Assembly: GCF_010726645.1 (NCBI RefSeq) | Contig: NZ_AP022563.1 | Location: 496,001 to 560,000 of the forward strand | Length of the DNA stretch: 64,000 nucleotides | DNA from: Mycolicibacterium duvalii | GTDB lineage: Bacteria > Actinomycetota > Actinomycetes > Mycobacteriales > Mycobacteriaceae | Reading direction: 5' to 3' | Shown: positions 51,082 to 60,074 of the stretch, one piece after another | Numbering within the stretch: the first letter of the stretch is position 1 | How the letters are laid out: every line of letters starts with the position of its first letter | Translations under genes and position numbers: made by a program | The notes under the pieces: model-generated | Databases searched by the model: none | The model's input: only the letters and a program-made list of their open reading frames with translations | What the model was told of the DNA's origin: nothing

Positions 51082-52656
51082 ATGCGGACAATTCCTGCGG
51101 AGCTGGTCGAGCGGTATGAGCAGGAAGGGTGGTGGACCCGCGAGACGCTCGGCGACCTGCTCGCCAGAGGGCTGAAGGACCACCCGGATACCGGCTTCTG
51201 CGTCCACTCCGACGTCCGCCCCTACCGCGGCACGTTCGCCGATGTCGAGCATGACGCGCGCCGGCTCGCCGCGGGGCTGCAGGCCCGCGGGGTGGGCGCC
51301 GGCGATGTGGTGGCGCTGCAACTGCCGAACTGGCGCGAGGCCGCCGTCACGTTCTGGGCCTCGGCGTTCCTCGGCGCCGTGATCGTGCCCGTTGTGCACT
51401 TTTACGGCCGTAAAGAGCTGACGCACATCCTGGGCTCGGCCGCGCCGCGCGCCTTCGTCACCACGCGTGAGTTCGGGCGGATGCGCTACCTTCCCGACCT
51501 CTGCACCGACATCCCGATCGTCGGGCTGGTCGGAGCCGATGACATCGCCGGCCGCGGCGGTTCCCTCGCCGGCCATGAACTCGCATTCGAGGACCTGCTC
51601 GCCGACGCACCGATGACCGGGACCGTCGATGCCGATCCCGGGGCGCCGGCGCTGATCGCGTTCACCTCCGGCACGACGCGTGACCCCAAAGGGGTGGTGC
51701 ACAGTCATCAGACACTGAGCTGCGAGACACGCCAGCTGCTGGAGAACTACCCGCCGGACCGGGGGCGGCAGCTGACCGCGACCCCGGTCGGGCACTTCAT
51801 CGGCATGCTCGGCGCGTTCCTGATCCCGGTGTTGGAGGGGGCGCCCATCGATCTGTGTGATGTGTGGGATCCGGGCCGGGTCCTCGAGCTGATCGAGAGC
51901 GACGGGCTGTCGATCGGCGGCGGCCCGCCGTACTTCGTCACCAGCCTGCTCGACCACCCGAACTGCCGTCCGGAGCACCTACGCCACTTCAGCACCGTCG
52001 GCCTCGGCGGATCCACGGTGCCCTCGGCGGTCACCCAGCGCTTGCATGACCTCGGCATGTTCGTGTTCCGCTCCTACGGCAGCACAGAGCACCCGTCGAT
52101 CACCGGATCGCGGCCCACCGCTCCGGTCGAGAAGCGCCTGTTCACCGACGGAAACGCCAGACCCGGCGTGGAGATCCGGATCGGCCCGGACGGGGAGATC
52201 TTCAGCCGGGGTCCGGACCTCTGCCTGGGATACACCGACGCCGAGCTGACGCGCAACGCGTTCGACGACGACGGCTGGTACTCCACGGGTGACGTCGGCG
52301 TGCTGGACGAGGACGGCTACCTGACCATCACCGACCGCAAGGCCGACGTGATCATCCGCGGCGGCGAGAACATCAGTGCGCTGGAGGTCGAAGAGGTGCT
52401 GCTGGGGATGCCCGCGGTGGCCGAGGCCGTGGTGGTCGCGGCGCCGGACCCGCGCCTGGGGGAGCACACCGCGGCGGTGCTGCGGGTGCGTGACGGGCAC
52501 GCGATGCCCTCGCTCGACGACGTCCGCGCACACTTCGCCGCGTGCGGCGTCGCGACCCAGAAGTGGCCCGAGGAGTTGCGGCAGGTCGACGACTTCCCGC
52601 GGACCGCCAGCGGCAAAGTGCAGAAGTACCTGGTGCGTCAGAGTCTGCGCACGTAG
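51082..52656 (+). CDS. AMP-dependent acyl-CoA synthetase (FadD-type)
   Basis: 524-aa ANL-family ligase. ATP loop TSGTTRDPKG near residue 195, FRSYGSTEHPS, YSTGDVG with DGYLTITDRKADVI, and the C-terminal catalytic Lys in ASGKVQKYLV. It would activate a carboxylic acid to acyl-CoA through an acyl-AMP. ATG at 51082 chosen; the open frame extends upstream to 50218 through the antisense side of the hydratase gene. A hairpin follows the stop. Confidence 0.93.
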   Translation: MRTIPAELVERYEQEGWWTRETLGDLLARGLKDHPDTGFCVHSDVRPYRGTFADVEHDARRLAAGLQARGVGAGDVVALQLPNWREAAVTFWASAFLGAVIVPVVHFYGRKELTHILGSAAPRAFVTTREFGRMRYLPDLCTDIPIVGLVGADDIAGRGGSLAGHELAFEDLLADAPMTGTVDADPGAPALIAFTSGTTRDPKGVVHSHQTLSCETRQLLENYPPDRGRQLTATPVGHFIGMLGAFLIPVLEGAPIDLCDVWDPGRVLELIESDGLSIGGGPPYFVTSLLDHPNCRPEHLRHFSTVGLGGSTVPSAVTQRLHDLGMFVFRSYGSTEHPSITGSRPTAPVEKRLFTDGNARPGVEIRIGPDGEIFSRGPDLCLGYTDAELTRNAFDDDGWYSTGDVGVLDEDGYLTITDRKADVIIRGGENISALEVEEVLLGMPAVAEAVVVAAPDPRLGEHTAAVLRVRDGHAMPSLDDVRAHFAACGVATQKWPEELRQVDDFPRTASGKVQKYLVRQSLRT

Positions 52657-52663
52657 TTAAGCG

Positions 52664-52683
52664 GCCGGCTCATTGCAGCCGGC
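52664..52683 (+). terminator. hairpin after the acyl-CoA synthetase gene
   Basis: Seven-bp GC-rich stem GCCGGCT/AGCCGGC with loop CATTGC, 7 bases after the stop, followed by TAAAATT. The U-run is short, so termination is possible but not certain; it lies just before the promoter of the next gene. Confidence 0.5.
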
Positions 52684-52689
52684 TAAAAT

Positions 52690-52706
52690 TGAGAATACGA
52701 TTCTCC
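52690..52706. promoter_or_regulatory. operator palindrome A7, TGAGAATacgATTCTCC
   Basis: 13 of 14 arm bases, 21 bases before the amidohydrolase ATG at 52728. TAAAAT (52684-52689) directly before it may be a -10 element, so the site would cover the start of transcription. Confidence 0.72.
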
Positions 52707-52727
52707 CGAGACGAAAAGGAGTGTTCC

Positions 52728-53918
52728 ATGGGGCAACTTTCTCACAGGGTCGACATACCCTTCCCGCTGTTCGACGCGGACAACCATCTGTACGAGCCGC
52801 CCGAGGCGATGACCAAGTACCTGCCCAAGGAGTACAAGGACATCGTCCAGTACGTCGAGGTCAACGGCCGGACCAAGATCGCGATCAAGGGCCAGATCAG
52901 CAACTACATCCCGAACCCCACGTTCTCCCACGTCGCCAAGCCGGGCGCCTGGGAGGAGTACTTCAAGTTCGGCAACCCGGACGGCAAGAGCAAGCGCGAA
53001 CTGTTCGGTGAGCCGATGCGGTCCATCCCGGCGTTCTTCGAGCCGGCTCCCCGCCTCGAGCTGATGAACGAACTCGGCGTCGACCGGTCGCTGATGTTCC
53101 CGACACTGGCCAGCCTGATCGAGGAGCGGCTGCGCGACGACCCGGTCGCCATCCACGTCATCATCCACTCGCTCAACCAGTGGCTGGACGAGGTGTGGGG
53201 CTTCAACTACCAGAACCGCATCTTCGTCACGCCGGTGATCACCCTGCCGATCGTCGAGAAGGCGATCGAGGAGCTGGACTGGGCCGTCAAGCGTGGCGCC
53301 CGCGCGATCCTCGTACGCCCGGCACCGGTGCCCGGTTTCCGCGGCCCGCGGTCGTTCGCGCTGCCCGAGTTCGACCCGTTCTGGGAGAAGTGCGTCGAGT
53401 ACGACGTGTTCGTCGGGATGCACTCCTCGGACAGCGGGTACTCGCGCTACACCTCGGAGTGGGACGGCGTGGCGCAGGAGATGCTGCCGTTCCAGACCAA
53501 CGCGATGTCGATCCTCAACGAGTGGCGCCCAATCCAGGATGCGGTGGCCTCCTGGGTGATTCACGGTGCGCTGTTCCGGCATCCCAAGCTCAAGGTCGGC
53601 ATCGTCGAGGCCGGCTCGAAGTGGATGTTCCCGCTGCTGGATTCGATGGCCGAGGTCTACAAGAAGGCGCCGGAGGCCTTCCTGGGCAACCCGATCGAGG
53701 AGATCAAGAACCGCATCTTCGTCAGCCCGTTCTACGAGGAGGGCATCGACGACCTGATCAACCTGATCGGCGTGGACCAGGTGCTCTACGGTTCCGACTG
53801 GCCGCACCCCGAAGGGCTGGCCGAGCCGACGCACTATGTGACTGCGCTGGAGCACCTTTCGGTGGAGGATCAGGCCAAGATCATGGGCGGCAACCTGGGC
53901 CGGCTCGTCACGGTGTGA
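52728..53918 (+). CDS. amidohydrolase-2 family metal-dependent hydrolase
   Basis: 396-aa TIM-barrel protein related to those at 17151 and 18313. Metal-site residues: DADNH in strand 1, H in GMHSSDSG, Asp in YGSDWPHPEG. Strand 6 has VEAGSKW without His. ATG after AAAAGGAGTGTTCC. Probably hydrolyses or decarboxylates a ring-cleavage product. Its stop overlaps the second acyl-CoA synthetase by GTGA. Confidence 0.9.
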   Translation: MGQLSHRVDIPFPLFDADNHLYEPPEAMTKYLPKEYKDIVQYVEVNGRTKIAIKGQISNYIPNPTFSHVAKPGAWEEYFKFGNPDGKSKRELFGEPMRSIPAFFEPAPRLELMNELGVDRSLMFPTLASLIEERLRDDPVAIHVIIHSLNQWLDEVWGFNYQNRIFVTPVITLPIVEKAIEELDWAVKRGARAILVRPAPVPGFRGPRSFALPEFDPFWEKCVEYDVFVGMHSSDSGYSRYTSEWDGVAQEMLPFQTNAMSILNEWRPIQDAVASWVIHGALFRHPKLKVGIVEAGSKWMFPLLDSMAEVYKKAPEAFLGNPIEEIKNRIFVSPFYEEGIDDLINLIGVDQVLYGSDWPHPEGLAEPTHYVTALEHLSVEDQAKIMGGNLGRLVTV

Positions 53919-55393
53919 CGTACGTTCCGAAGTGGGCGACCATCCCCGAGATGGTCGCCAGCGCGGCGGACCGGTTCGGCGACGCCGAAGCGGTCGTCGA
54001 CGGTCCGCTGCGCTTGTCCTTCACCGAAGTCGTCGACCGGATCCGCCGTGCGGCCGGAGCGTTTGCCGAGTTCGGCGTCGCCAAGGGCGACCGGGTCGCT
54101 CTCTGGGCGCCCAACAGCGCCGAGTGGATCATCGCGGCGTTCGGTCTGCTGACCGCCGGCGGTGTGCTGGTCCCGGTCAACACCCGGTTCAAAGCCGAGG
54201 AGGCCGCCGACATCATCAGCCGCAGCGGGGCCAAAGCCGTTCTGGTGCAGCAGGGTTTCCTCGATGTCGATTATCAGGCCCCGAACAGTGTGCCCGTCGT
54301 CGACGTGAAGTCGGATTTTCTGTCCAGCGGTGAGCCGTTCAGCAGAGACGTTGCCGCCGAGGACATCTCGGACATCATCTTCACCTCGGGTACCACCGGC
54401 CGCCCCAAGGGCGTGATGATGCACCACGCCCAGAACCTTCGGCTGTACGAAGAATGGTGCGATCTCGCGGATCTGCGTCAGGGCGATCGCTACCTGATGG
54501 TCAATCCGTACTTCCACACGTTCGGCTACAAGGCCGGCCTGATCGCGTCGTTCATACGGGGCGCGACGATGCTGCCCGTCCCGATCTTCGACGTCGACCG
54601 CGTCGTCGACCTGATCGCCACCGAGCGCGTCACCATGCTCCCCGGACCGCCGACGCTCTACCACTCGCTGCTCGGCGTCGCCGACAAGACCAAACTCGCG
54701 ACGCTGCGTGCCGGGGTGACCGGCGCGGCCGACATCCCCGTCGAGCTCGTCCGGCGGGTGCACGAGGAATTGCCGTTCCAGACGCTGGCCACCGGCTACG
54801 GCCTGACCGAGGCAGGTACGGCGACCTTGTCGCGACCGGGGGACTCCTTCACCGACATCGCCACCACCGCCGGGGTGGCCTGCGACGGCGTCGAGTTGCG
54901 CATCGCCGACGATGGCGAGGTCCTGATCCGCGGCTACACCGTGATGCAGGGGTATCTCGACGACCCGGACGCCACCGCGGAGGCCATCGATTCCGACGGC
55001 TGGCTGCACACCGGGGACCTCGGCACCCTCGACGAGGCGGGCCGCCTGCGCATCGTCGGACGGAAGAAGGACATGTTCATCGTCGGCGGCTTCAACGCCT
55101 ACCCGGCGGAGATCGAGGGTTTCCTCCTCGAACATCCCGCCATTGCGCAGGTCGCGGTGATCGGCGTACCGGACGAGCGGATGGGCCAGGTCGGCAAGGC
55201 GTTCGTCGTGCGCGTGCCCGGGACCGCCGAGTGCACCGCCGACGAGCTGATCACCTGGAGCCGGGACCGAATGGCGGGCTTCAAGGTGCCGCGGTATGTA
55301 GAGTTCCTCGACGAGTTGCCATTGAACGCCACCGGCAAGGTCATGAAGGACAAGCTGCAGGCCGTTTCCGTTGAGCGTCGGCCCAGCACGTAA
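53915..55393 (+). CDS. AMP-dependent acyl-CoA synthetase (FadD-type)
   Basis: 492-aa ANL ligase. FTSGTTGRPKGVMMHH ATP loop, GYGLTEAGTATL, HTGDLG with GRLRIVGRKKDMF, and catalytic Lys in ATGKVMKDK. GTG start overlaps the amidohydrolase stop. Likely activates the acid released by the amidohydrolase-type enzyme (inference from order). Confidence 0.93.
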   Translation: MTYVPKWATIPEMVASAADRFGDAEAVVDGPLRLSFTEVVDRIRRAAGAFAEFGVAKGDRVALWAPNSAEWIIAAFGLLTAGGVLVPVNTRFKAEEAADIISRSGAKAVLVQQGFLDVDYQAPNSVPVVDVKSDFLSSGEPFSRDVAAEDISDIIFTSGTTGRPKGVMMHHAQNLRLYEEWCDLADLRQGDRYLMVNPYFHTFGYKAGLIASFIRGATMLPVPIFDVDRVVDLIATERVTMLPGPPTLYHSLLGVADKTKLATLRAGVTGAADIPVELVRRVHEELPFQTLATGYGLTEAGTATLSRPGDSFTDIATTAGVACDGVELRIADDGEVLIRGYTVMQGYLDDPDATAEAIDSDGWLHTGDLGTLDEAGRLRIVGRKKDMFIVGGFNAYPAEIEGFLLEHPAIAQVAVIGVPDERMGQVGKAFVVRVPGTAECTADELITWSRDRMAGFKVPRYVEFLDELPLNATGKVMKDKLQAVSVERRPST

Positions 55394-55468
55394 ACGGCAT
55401 TTCCGCTGTCCAGGCCGTTTGCCGAGGCCCGGAAAATGGAGAGTATCGTCGAAGCGATGCGCAGAAAT

Positions 55469-55485
55469 GAAGAATGACGTTCTCG
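55469..55485. promoter_or_regulatory. weak operator-like site A8, GAAGAATgacGTTCTCG
   Basis: 10 of 14 arm bases, 50 bases before the Mce-associated membrane protein gene at 55535. The central TTCTC/AGAA core is kept. Candidate only. Confidence 0.3.
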
Positions 55486-55534
55486 TTTCGGGGACGACCC
55501 TGCGCGAAAGCACTGAGGAAGACAGGAGGTCGGT

Positions 55535-56404
55535 GTGCCGTCTTTCAGACGACGTGAGTCGGTGATCGACACCGATCGCGCCGGGAGTTCGCCCGCGGCG
55601 GAGCGGGTCGACGACGCACAGCGCGCCCGGGCGCTGGCTGAGGAAGCCGAGGCCGAGGCCGCTGAGGCCGAGGCGCGCGCTGCCGCAGCGCGGGCCCGCG
55701 CCAAGGCGATCCGGTTGCGGCGGGAAGCCGAAGCCGCCGGTTCGGACGAGCCGTCCGCGCCCGACGACGAGTCGTCGTCGCCCGGCGAGGTCGACGGGAC
55801 TCCGGTCACCGAGGTGGACACCACGGGCTCCGACGTCGACGCCGACGAAGCCGAGGCCGGCGAAGCCGAGGGCCCAGAAGCCTCCGCCGCGGCGCCGAAG
55901 TCCAAGCGCCGCCTGCCCCGTCCGGGCTGGAGGACGGTCGCGGCGTCGCTGGTGATCGTGTGCACGCTCGCCCTGCTCGGGCTCAGCGGCTTCATGGTGT
56001 GGAAGCACCGGGAAGCCGAACAATTGAGTCAGCAGCGAGCCGAGTACGCGGCGGCCGGACGCCAGAGCGTGGTCACCCTGATGTCGCTGGACTTCAACAA
56101 CGCCGAAGAAGATGTGCAGCGCATCATCGACAACTCGACGGGCCAGTTCAAGACCGACTTCGAGACCCAGGCCCAGGACTTCGTCAAGGTCGCACAGGAT
56201 TCCAAGGTGGTCACCGAGGTCTCGGTGAACTCCACGGCCGTCGATGAGATGACCGACGACACCGCAGAGGTGCTGGTGGCAGCATCGTCGCGGGTGACCA
56301 ACACCGCCGGTGCCGACGGTGAACCTCGCACCTGGCGGCTCAGCGTGAGCCTGCAACGCGAAGGCGGGCAGATCAAGATGTCGAAAGTCGAGTTCGTCCC
56401 GTGA
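55535..56404 (+). CDS. Mce-associated membrane protein
   Basis: 289 aa. N-terminal 130 residues are cytoplasmic, Ala/Glu-rich and probably coiled coil, one membrane segment at about 134-156, and an extracytoplasmic NTF2-like domain (about 160-289), the usual build of Mam proteins that accompany mce operons and stabilise the transporter. GTG start after ACAGGAGGTCG. Overlaps the next gene by GTGA. Here it is about 10 kb from the mce genes. Confidence 0.88.
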   Translation: MPSFRRRESVIDTDRAGSSPAAERVDDAQRARALAEEAEAEAAEAEARAAAARARAKAIRLRREAEAAGSDEPSAPDDESSSPGEVDGTPVTEVDTTGSDVDADEAEAGEAEGPEASAAAPKSKRRLPRPGWRTVAASLVIVCTLALLGLSGFMVWKHREAEQLSQQRAEYAAAGRQSVVTLMSLDFNNAEEDVQRIIDNSTGQFKTDFETQAQDFVKVAQDSKVVTEVSVNSTAVDEMTDDTAEVLVAASSRVTNTAGADGEPRTWRLSVSLQREGGQIKMSKVEFVP

Positions 56405-57042
56405 GCGAGAAGAAAGCCGTAGGGGAGCCGGCGCCGGAGATTCCCGAGTCCCATCCTGAAGCGGAGGAAGCGTCGAACGCCGAGTTCGTCGACGAGACCC
56501 CCATCGACGAGACTCCGGCCGAACCGGCTCCGGATCGCGAGCCTCCCCGGCGTTCGATCAAGGGGCTGGTGACCGCGGGTGTGCTGGCCGTGGCGCTGCT
56601 GGCGTCGGCAGGACTGGCCGGATGGCTCTACACCAACCAGTACCGGCCGGACCAGCAGACCGACGCGGATGCGCGACAGGTGGTGCTCGATGCCGCGACC
56701 AGCGGCACCGTGGCCCTGCTGTCGTACTCGCCGGAGTCGCTGGAGGCCGACTTCGCCGCTGCCAAAGCGCGGCTGACCGGTGACTTCCTGTCTTACTACA
56801 CGCAGTTCACCGAGCAGATCGTCACGCCCGCGGCCAAGGAGAAGCAGGTCAAGACCACGGCTTCAGTGGTGCGTTCCGGAGTCGCGCAGATGGAGCCGGA
56901 CACCGCCGAGGTGCTGGTGTTCATCAACCAGACCACCACGAGCAAGGAGAACCCGGACGGCGCGTTCGCGGCGAGCAGCGTGAAAGTCGGCATGACCAAG
57001 GTCGACGGCAACTGGCTCATCGAGTCGTTCGACCCGGTCTGA
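56401..57042 (+). CDS. Mce-associated membrane protein
   Basis: 213 aa, second Mam-type protein. Acidic N-terminal region, one membrane segment at about 55-77, then an NTF2-like extracytoplasmic domain resembling the end of the preceding protein. Tandem Mam pairs follow many mycobacterial mce operons; here they are downstream of acyl-CoA synthetase genes. Confidence 0.87.
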   Translation: MSEKKAVGEPAPEIPESHPEAEEASNAEFVDETPIDETPAEPAPDREPPRRSIKGLVTAGVLAVALLASAGLAGWLYTNQYRPDQQTDADARQVVLDAATSGTVALLSYSPESLEADFAAAKARLTGDFLSYYTQFTEQIVTPAAKEKQVKTTASVVRSGVAQMEPDTAEVLVFINQTTTSKENPDGAFAASSVKVGMTKVDGNWLIESFDPV

Positions 57043-57053
57043 CCGACTCTCCG

Positions 57054-57716
57054 GTGAACGCCACGGCGATCGTGCCGGTGCCGGTCGGCTATGTCGACCG
57101 GCACGATGCGCTGCTGGTGCCGCTGGCCGGACGCTCGGCGTTGGCACACCTGGTCGCCACGGTGCAGCCCCGCGCCGAGGTCGTCCTGGCGGCAGCACCG
57201 CCGCTGGCGGACGTCGTCGTCGAAGCGGTTGATGCGCAACATCTCTCGAGTCTGCGCGTCGTGGTCGCCGACCGGCCGGGCGAGCGCGTGCAGTGCTTGT
57301 CGGCCGGCGTGGCGGCCTGCGGCACCGGGCCGGTAGTCATCTTGGACCTCGCCTGGGCGGCGTGCCGGCCCGGCACGGTCCAGCGCCTCTGCGCCGAGCT
57401 GGCCGGCGGTGCGCCGGTCGTCGTGCCGACCACTGCGGTGACCGACAGCGTCAAACGGATCGACCGACGGGGCATCGTCACGGCGACGTGGGACCGTTCT
57501 CGGTTACGGACGACCCAGTTTCCGCGCGGCTTCGACGCGGCGACGTTGCGGGCGCTCCTCGCCGGCGCAGAAGAGCCGTTCGACGAGGTGGGGGCGGCGC
57601 TGCGGGCCGGTGTTCCGGTCACCGAGATCGACGGGGACGGCCGTGCGCAACGCCTCGAACTTCCGTGCGATGCGCGCTATCTCACCGCGGTGCTCGAGGC
57701 GCAACCGGATCGGTGA
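57054..57716 (+). CDS. degenerate IspD-like nucleotidyltransferase
   Basis: 220-aa protein with the general pattern of IspD: PLAGRSALAHLV, VTDSVKRID and TWDRSRLRTTQFPRGFD. The N-terminal nucleotide loop AAGxGxR is lost (IVPVPVGYVDRHDA), so CTP binding is doubtful. It probably derives from an ispD copy and may have a different job. It converges on, and overlaps by 35 bases, a full ispD-like gene. GTG start follows GACTCTCCG. Confidence 0.75.
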   Translation: MNATAIVPVPVGYVDRHDALLVPLAGRSALAHLVATVQPRAEVVLAAAPPLADVVVEAVDAQHLSSLRVVVADRPGERVQCLSAGVAACGTGPVVILDLAWAACRPGTVQRLCAELAGGAPVVVPTTAVTDSVKRIDRRGIVTATWDRSRLRTTQFPRGFDAATLRALLAGAEEPFDEVGAALRAGVPVTEIDGDGRAQRLELPCDARYLTAVLEAQPDR

Positions 57717-58395
57717 GCAGCCGGTCGGCGACTGCGATATCGCCGGGGTAGGTCACCTTGAGATTGGTGACGTGACCGGGAAACGTCTGGACGTCGACGT
57801 CGGTGTAGTGCTCGACACACGAGGAGGTGTCGGTGCCCTCGAATCCGTCGCGGGCTGCGCAGCGGTAGGCATGTAACAGCTCGCGGGCGCGGAATGCCTG
57901 CGGCGTCTGAACTCGGACCAGCGTGCCGGCGACGGCCTCCAGACCGTCGGGGCCGACGGCGGCGACGTCGGTCAGCGACAGCGCCGGCAGCGCTCCACCG
58001 TGTCGGCGGGCCAGCGCGATCGCCGTGTCGAACATGGCCTCGTCGGCCAGTGGGCGGGCTGCGTCGTGAATGGCCACGACATCCACCGCGCCGCTGTCGA
58101 TATCGGTGTCCAGCGCCGACAACATGTTGAGCTCCGACTCGTGCCGGCTGTCGCCGCCCTCGACAAGATCGATCCGCACCCCGGGCAGCTCCTGGTGCAG
58201 CGTCGCCGCGGCGAGGTCGCGTTCACCGCGGCGGAACACCAGCACCATGCGGTCCACCGAGGCTGCTCGCGAGATGGTGTCCAGGGACCAGACCAGCATC
58301 GAGCGACCCGCCAGGGGCAGGTAGGCCTTGTTCCCGTCGGCGCCCACCCGGGTGCCCAGCCCCGCGGCGAGCACCACCGCGACCGCATCGCCCAT
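57682..58395 (-). CDS. ispD: 2-C-methyl-D-erythritol 4-phosphate cytidylyltransferase
   Basis: 237-aa IspD-family protein. Nucleotide loop VVLAAGLGTRVGADGNK, IHDAARPL, VQTPQAF and C-terminal KVTYPGDIAVADRLL. IspD joins CTP and MEP in the isoprenoid MEP pathway. No ispF is adjacent, which is unusual for mycobacteria, so this may be a second copy. ATG at 58395. The 3' end overlaps the degenerate relative on the other strand. Confidence 0.85.
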   Translation of the reverse strand: MGDAVAVVLAAGLGTRVGADGNKAYLPLAGRSMLVWSLDTISRAASVDRMVLVFRRGERDLAAATLHQELPGVRIDLVEGGDSRHESELNMLSALDTDIDSGAVDVVAIHDAARPLADEAMFDTAIALARRHGGALPALSLTDVAAVGPDGLEAVAGTLVRVQTPQAFRARELLHAYRCAARDGFEGTDTSSCVEHYTDVDVQTFPGHVTNLKVTYPGDIAVADRLLTDPVAPRAPR

Positions 58396-58436
58396 GCCCG
58401 AACAGTAGCGGCAACGGCGCCGCGGCCCGCGCCGGT

Positions 58437-59693
58437 TCAGGGCCGGATGCCCTCGAGCAGCATGTCGTCGGGCTGCGTCCGCAGCAGCTTGCGTGCCTTG
58501 TGCCGGGTGATCAGGATGCCGGTGACAGCCAGTGCCCAGATGCCGTACTGCACCGTCCACGCGAGCCGGAAGGAGTCGAACGACAATCCTCCGGCGGCTT
58601 CGAGTACCACCCCCATCAGCTGCATCACCATCAGCGACGCCAGAAAACCGCCCATGTTGACCATGCCCTGCGCGGTGCCGAGGGTGGCGCTGGGATTGAA
58701 GGTCCGGGCGAAGTCGAAGCCGACCATCGAGCCGGGTCCCCCGACCGAGATCACCACGACCAGCGCTACCAGCAACCAGAGCGGCGCAGGCCCGGGCAGT
58801 GCCAGCACCACCGTCCACGCCAGCGCGTTGCTGGCGATGATGGCGAGCACCAGACGCGAGCGCCGGTGGGGATGGCGCCCCGTGAGGATGCCGATCACCA
58901 CGCCCGCTCCGATGGCCGCGGCCACCGACACGGTCAGCAGGGTGCCGGCCGCGGTGGGTGACAGGCCTTGGGCCACGGTCAGATACGGCACGCCCCACAT
59001 CAGCGCGAACACCGTGACGGAGAACTGGGTGCCCATATGGGTGAAGAAGCCCAGCCGCGTCCCCGGACGCAGCCACACGGTCTTGAGGCTGGTCAACGTC
59101 TGCCGCACCGTCATGGCCGCGCCCGTCGTCACCGTGCCTTCGGGCGCATTCCTGACAATCAGCAGGATCAACACGATCGCCAGCGCCCCGAACGCCGCCA
59201 CCGACGCGTACGCGGTCGTCCATCCGGACGCGGACAGCAGCGCGAGGAACGGCACCGCCGACAACACCTGGCCGAGCTGTCCGCAGATCCCTGTCAACTG
59301 GGTGACCAACGGGACGCGGCGTGGAGAAAACCAGTACGGCACCAACCGCAGCACGGAGATGAACGTGACGGCATCGCCGAGCCCGACGACCGCGCGCGCA
59401 CCGAGGGCGACGGGCAGCGATTCGGTGAGCGCCAGCGTCAGTTGCCCACAGGACATCAAGGCCGCTCCGGCGATGATCAGGGCCTTGGAGCCGAATCGGT
59501 CCAACAGCAGACCCGCCGGGACCTGAGCGCCGGCATAGACGACCACCTGCAGCACCACGAACGTCGACAGCAGCCCGGGGCCCGCGCCGAAGCGGTCGGC
59601 CGCTGCCAGCCCCGAGACGCCCAGCGTGGTGCGGTCCAGGACGGCGATGATGTAGGCGAGCAGACCGGTCGCCCAGATGATCCAGGACCGCAC
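58437..59693 (-). CDS. MFS transporter
   Basis: 418-aa major facilitator with about 12 hydrophobic segments. DRFGSK (loop 2-3) is the family motif, and the second half begins after GTRLGFFTHMG. Similar to sugar-acid/nitrate-type or drug exporters; substrate unknown. GTG start. Upstream gap to the MerR gene contains no gene. Confidence 0.88.
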   Translation of the reverse strand: MRSWIIWATGLLAYIIAVLDRTTLGVSGLAAADRFGAGPGLLSTFVVLQVVVYAGAQVPAGLLLDRFGSKALIIAGAALMSCGQLTLALTESLPVALGARAVVGLGDAVTFISVLRLVPYWFSPRRVPLVTQLTGICGQLGQVLSAVPFLALLSASGWTTAYASVAAFGALAIVLILLIVRNAPEGTVTTGAAMTVRQTLTSLKTVWLRPGTRLGFFTHMGTQFSVTVFALMWGVPYLTVAQGLSPTAAGTLLTVSVAAAIGAGVVIGILTGRHPHRRSRLVLAIIASNALAWTVVLALPGPAPLWLLVALVVVISVGGPGSMVGFDFARTFNPSATLGTAQGMVNMGGFLASLMVMQLMGVVLEAAGGLSFDSFRLAWTVQYGIWALAVTGILITRHKARKLLRTQPDDMLLEGIRP

Positions 59694-60074
59694 GCGCTCA
59701 CCCCCTGCGAAGGCTGTGGCGGAGAATGCGCTGCGCTGCGTGCAGCTACTCCTCGGGAAATCCGGCAGTTACCGGCGACCCTGCGATCTTCCCGCGAGAG
59801 AGCGGTCGAGTGCTAACTGGTCGAGGGTGATGTTGGTCGCCCGAGCTAACATATTCCGGCGTTGATGTTGGCTGAAACCGTGCAGTGTCGACCGAAACAG
59901 TCGGCGAAAATTCTCATCTGTGCAGGCTGTCGCGCTGCGATGGGGTTTGTGCGATCGTAAATTGACGGCCGTCTTCCTTCGCTCGCAGGCCGCGCGAGCG
60001 TTACAGTGAGTGCATGCATCGTCGGGGGTGTGCGCACGCAATCGGCTTCGATCCGCCGGGTCGGGAGCGCAGCG
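59694..60074. other. 381-base gap between MFS and MerR genes
   Basis: No convincing gene. It must hold the divergent promoters of the two genes. Seen are a GGTCGAG direct repeat (59804-59826) and AT-richer stretches such as GCTAACATATTCC, but no palindrome that matches other motifs of the window. Nothing more can be supported. Confidence 0.5.

Noticed and set aside
53870..56356. 828-codon minus-strand ORF
   Set aside because: Antisense shadow of the acyl-CoA synthetase and Mce-associated genes, which have clear domains on the plus strand.
59804..59826. Direct GGTCGAG repeat as operator
   Set aside because: Short, GC-typical, no symmetry and no second location.
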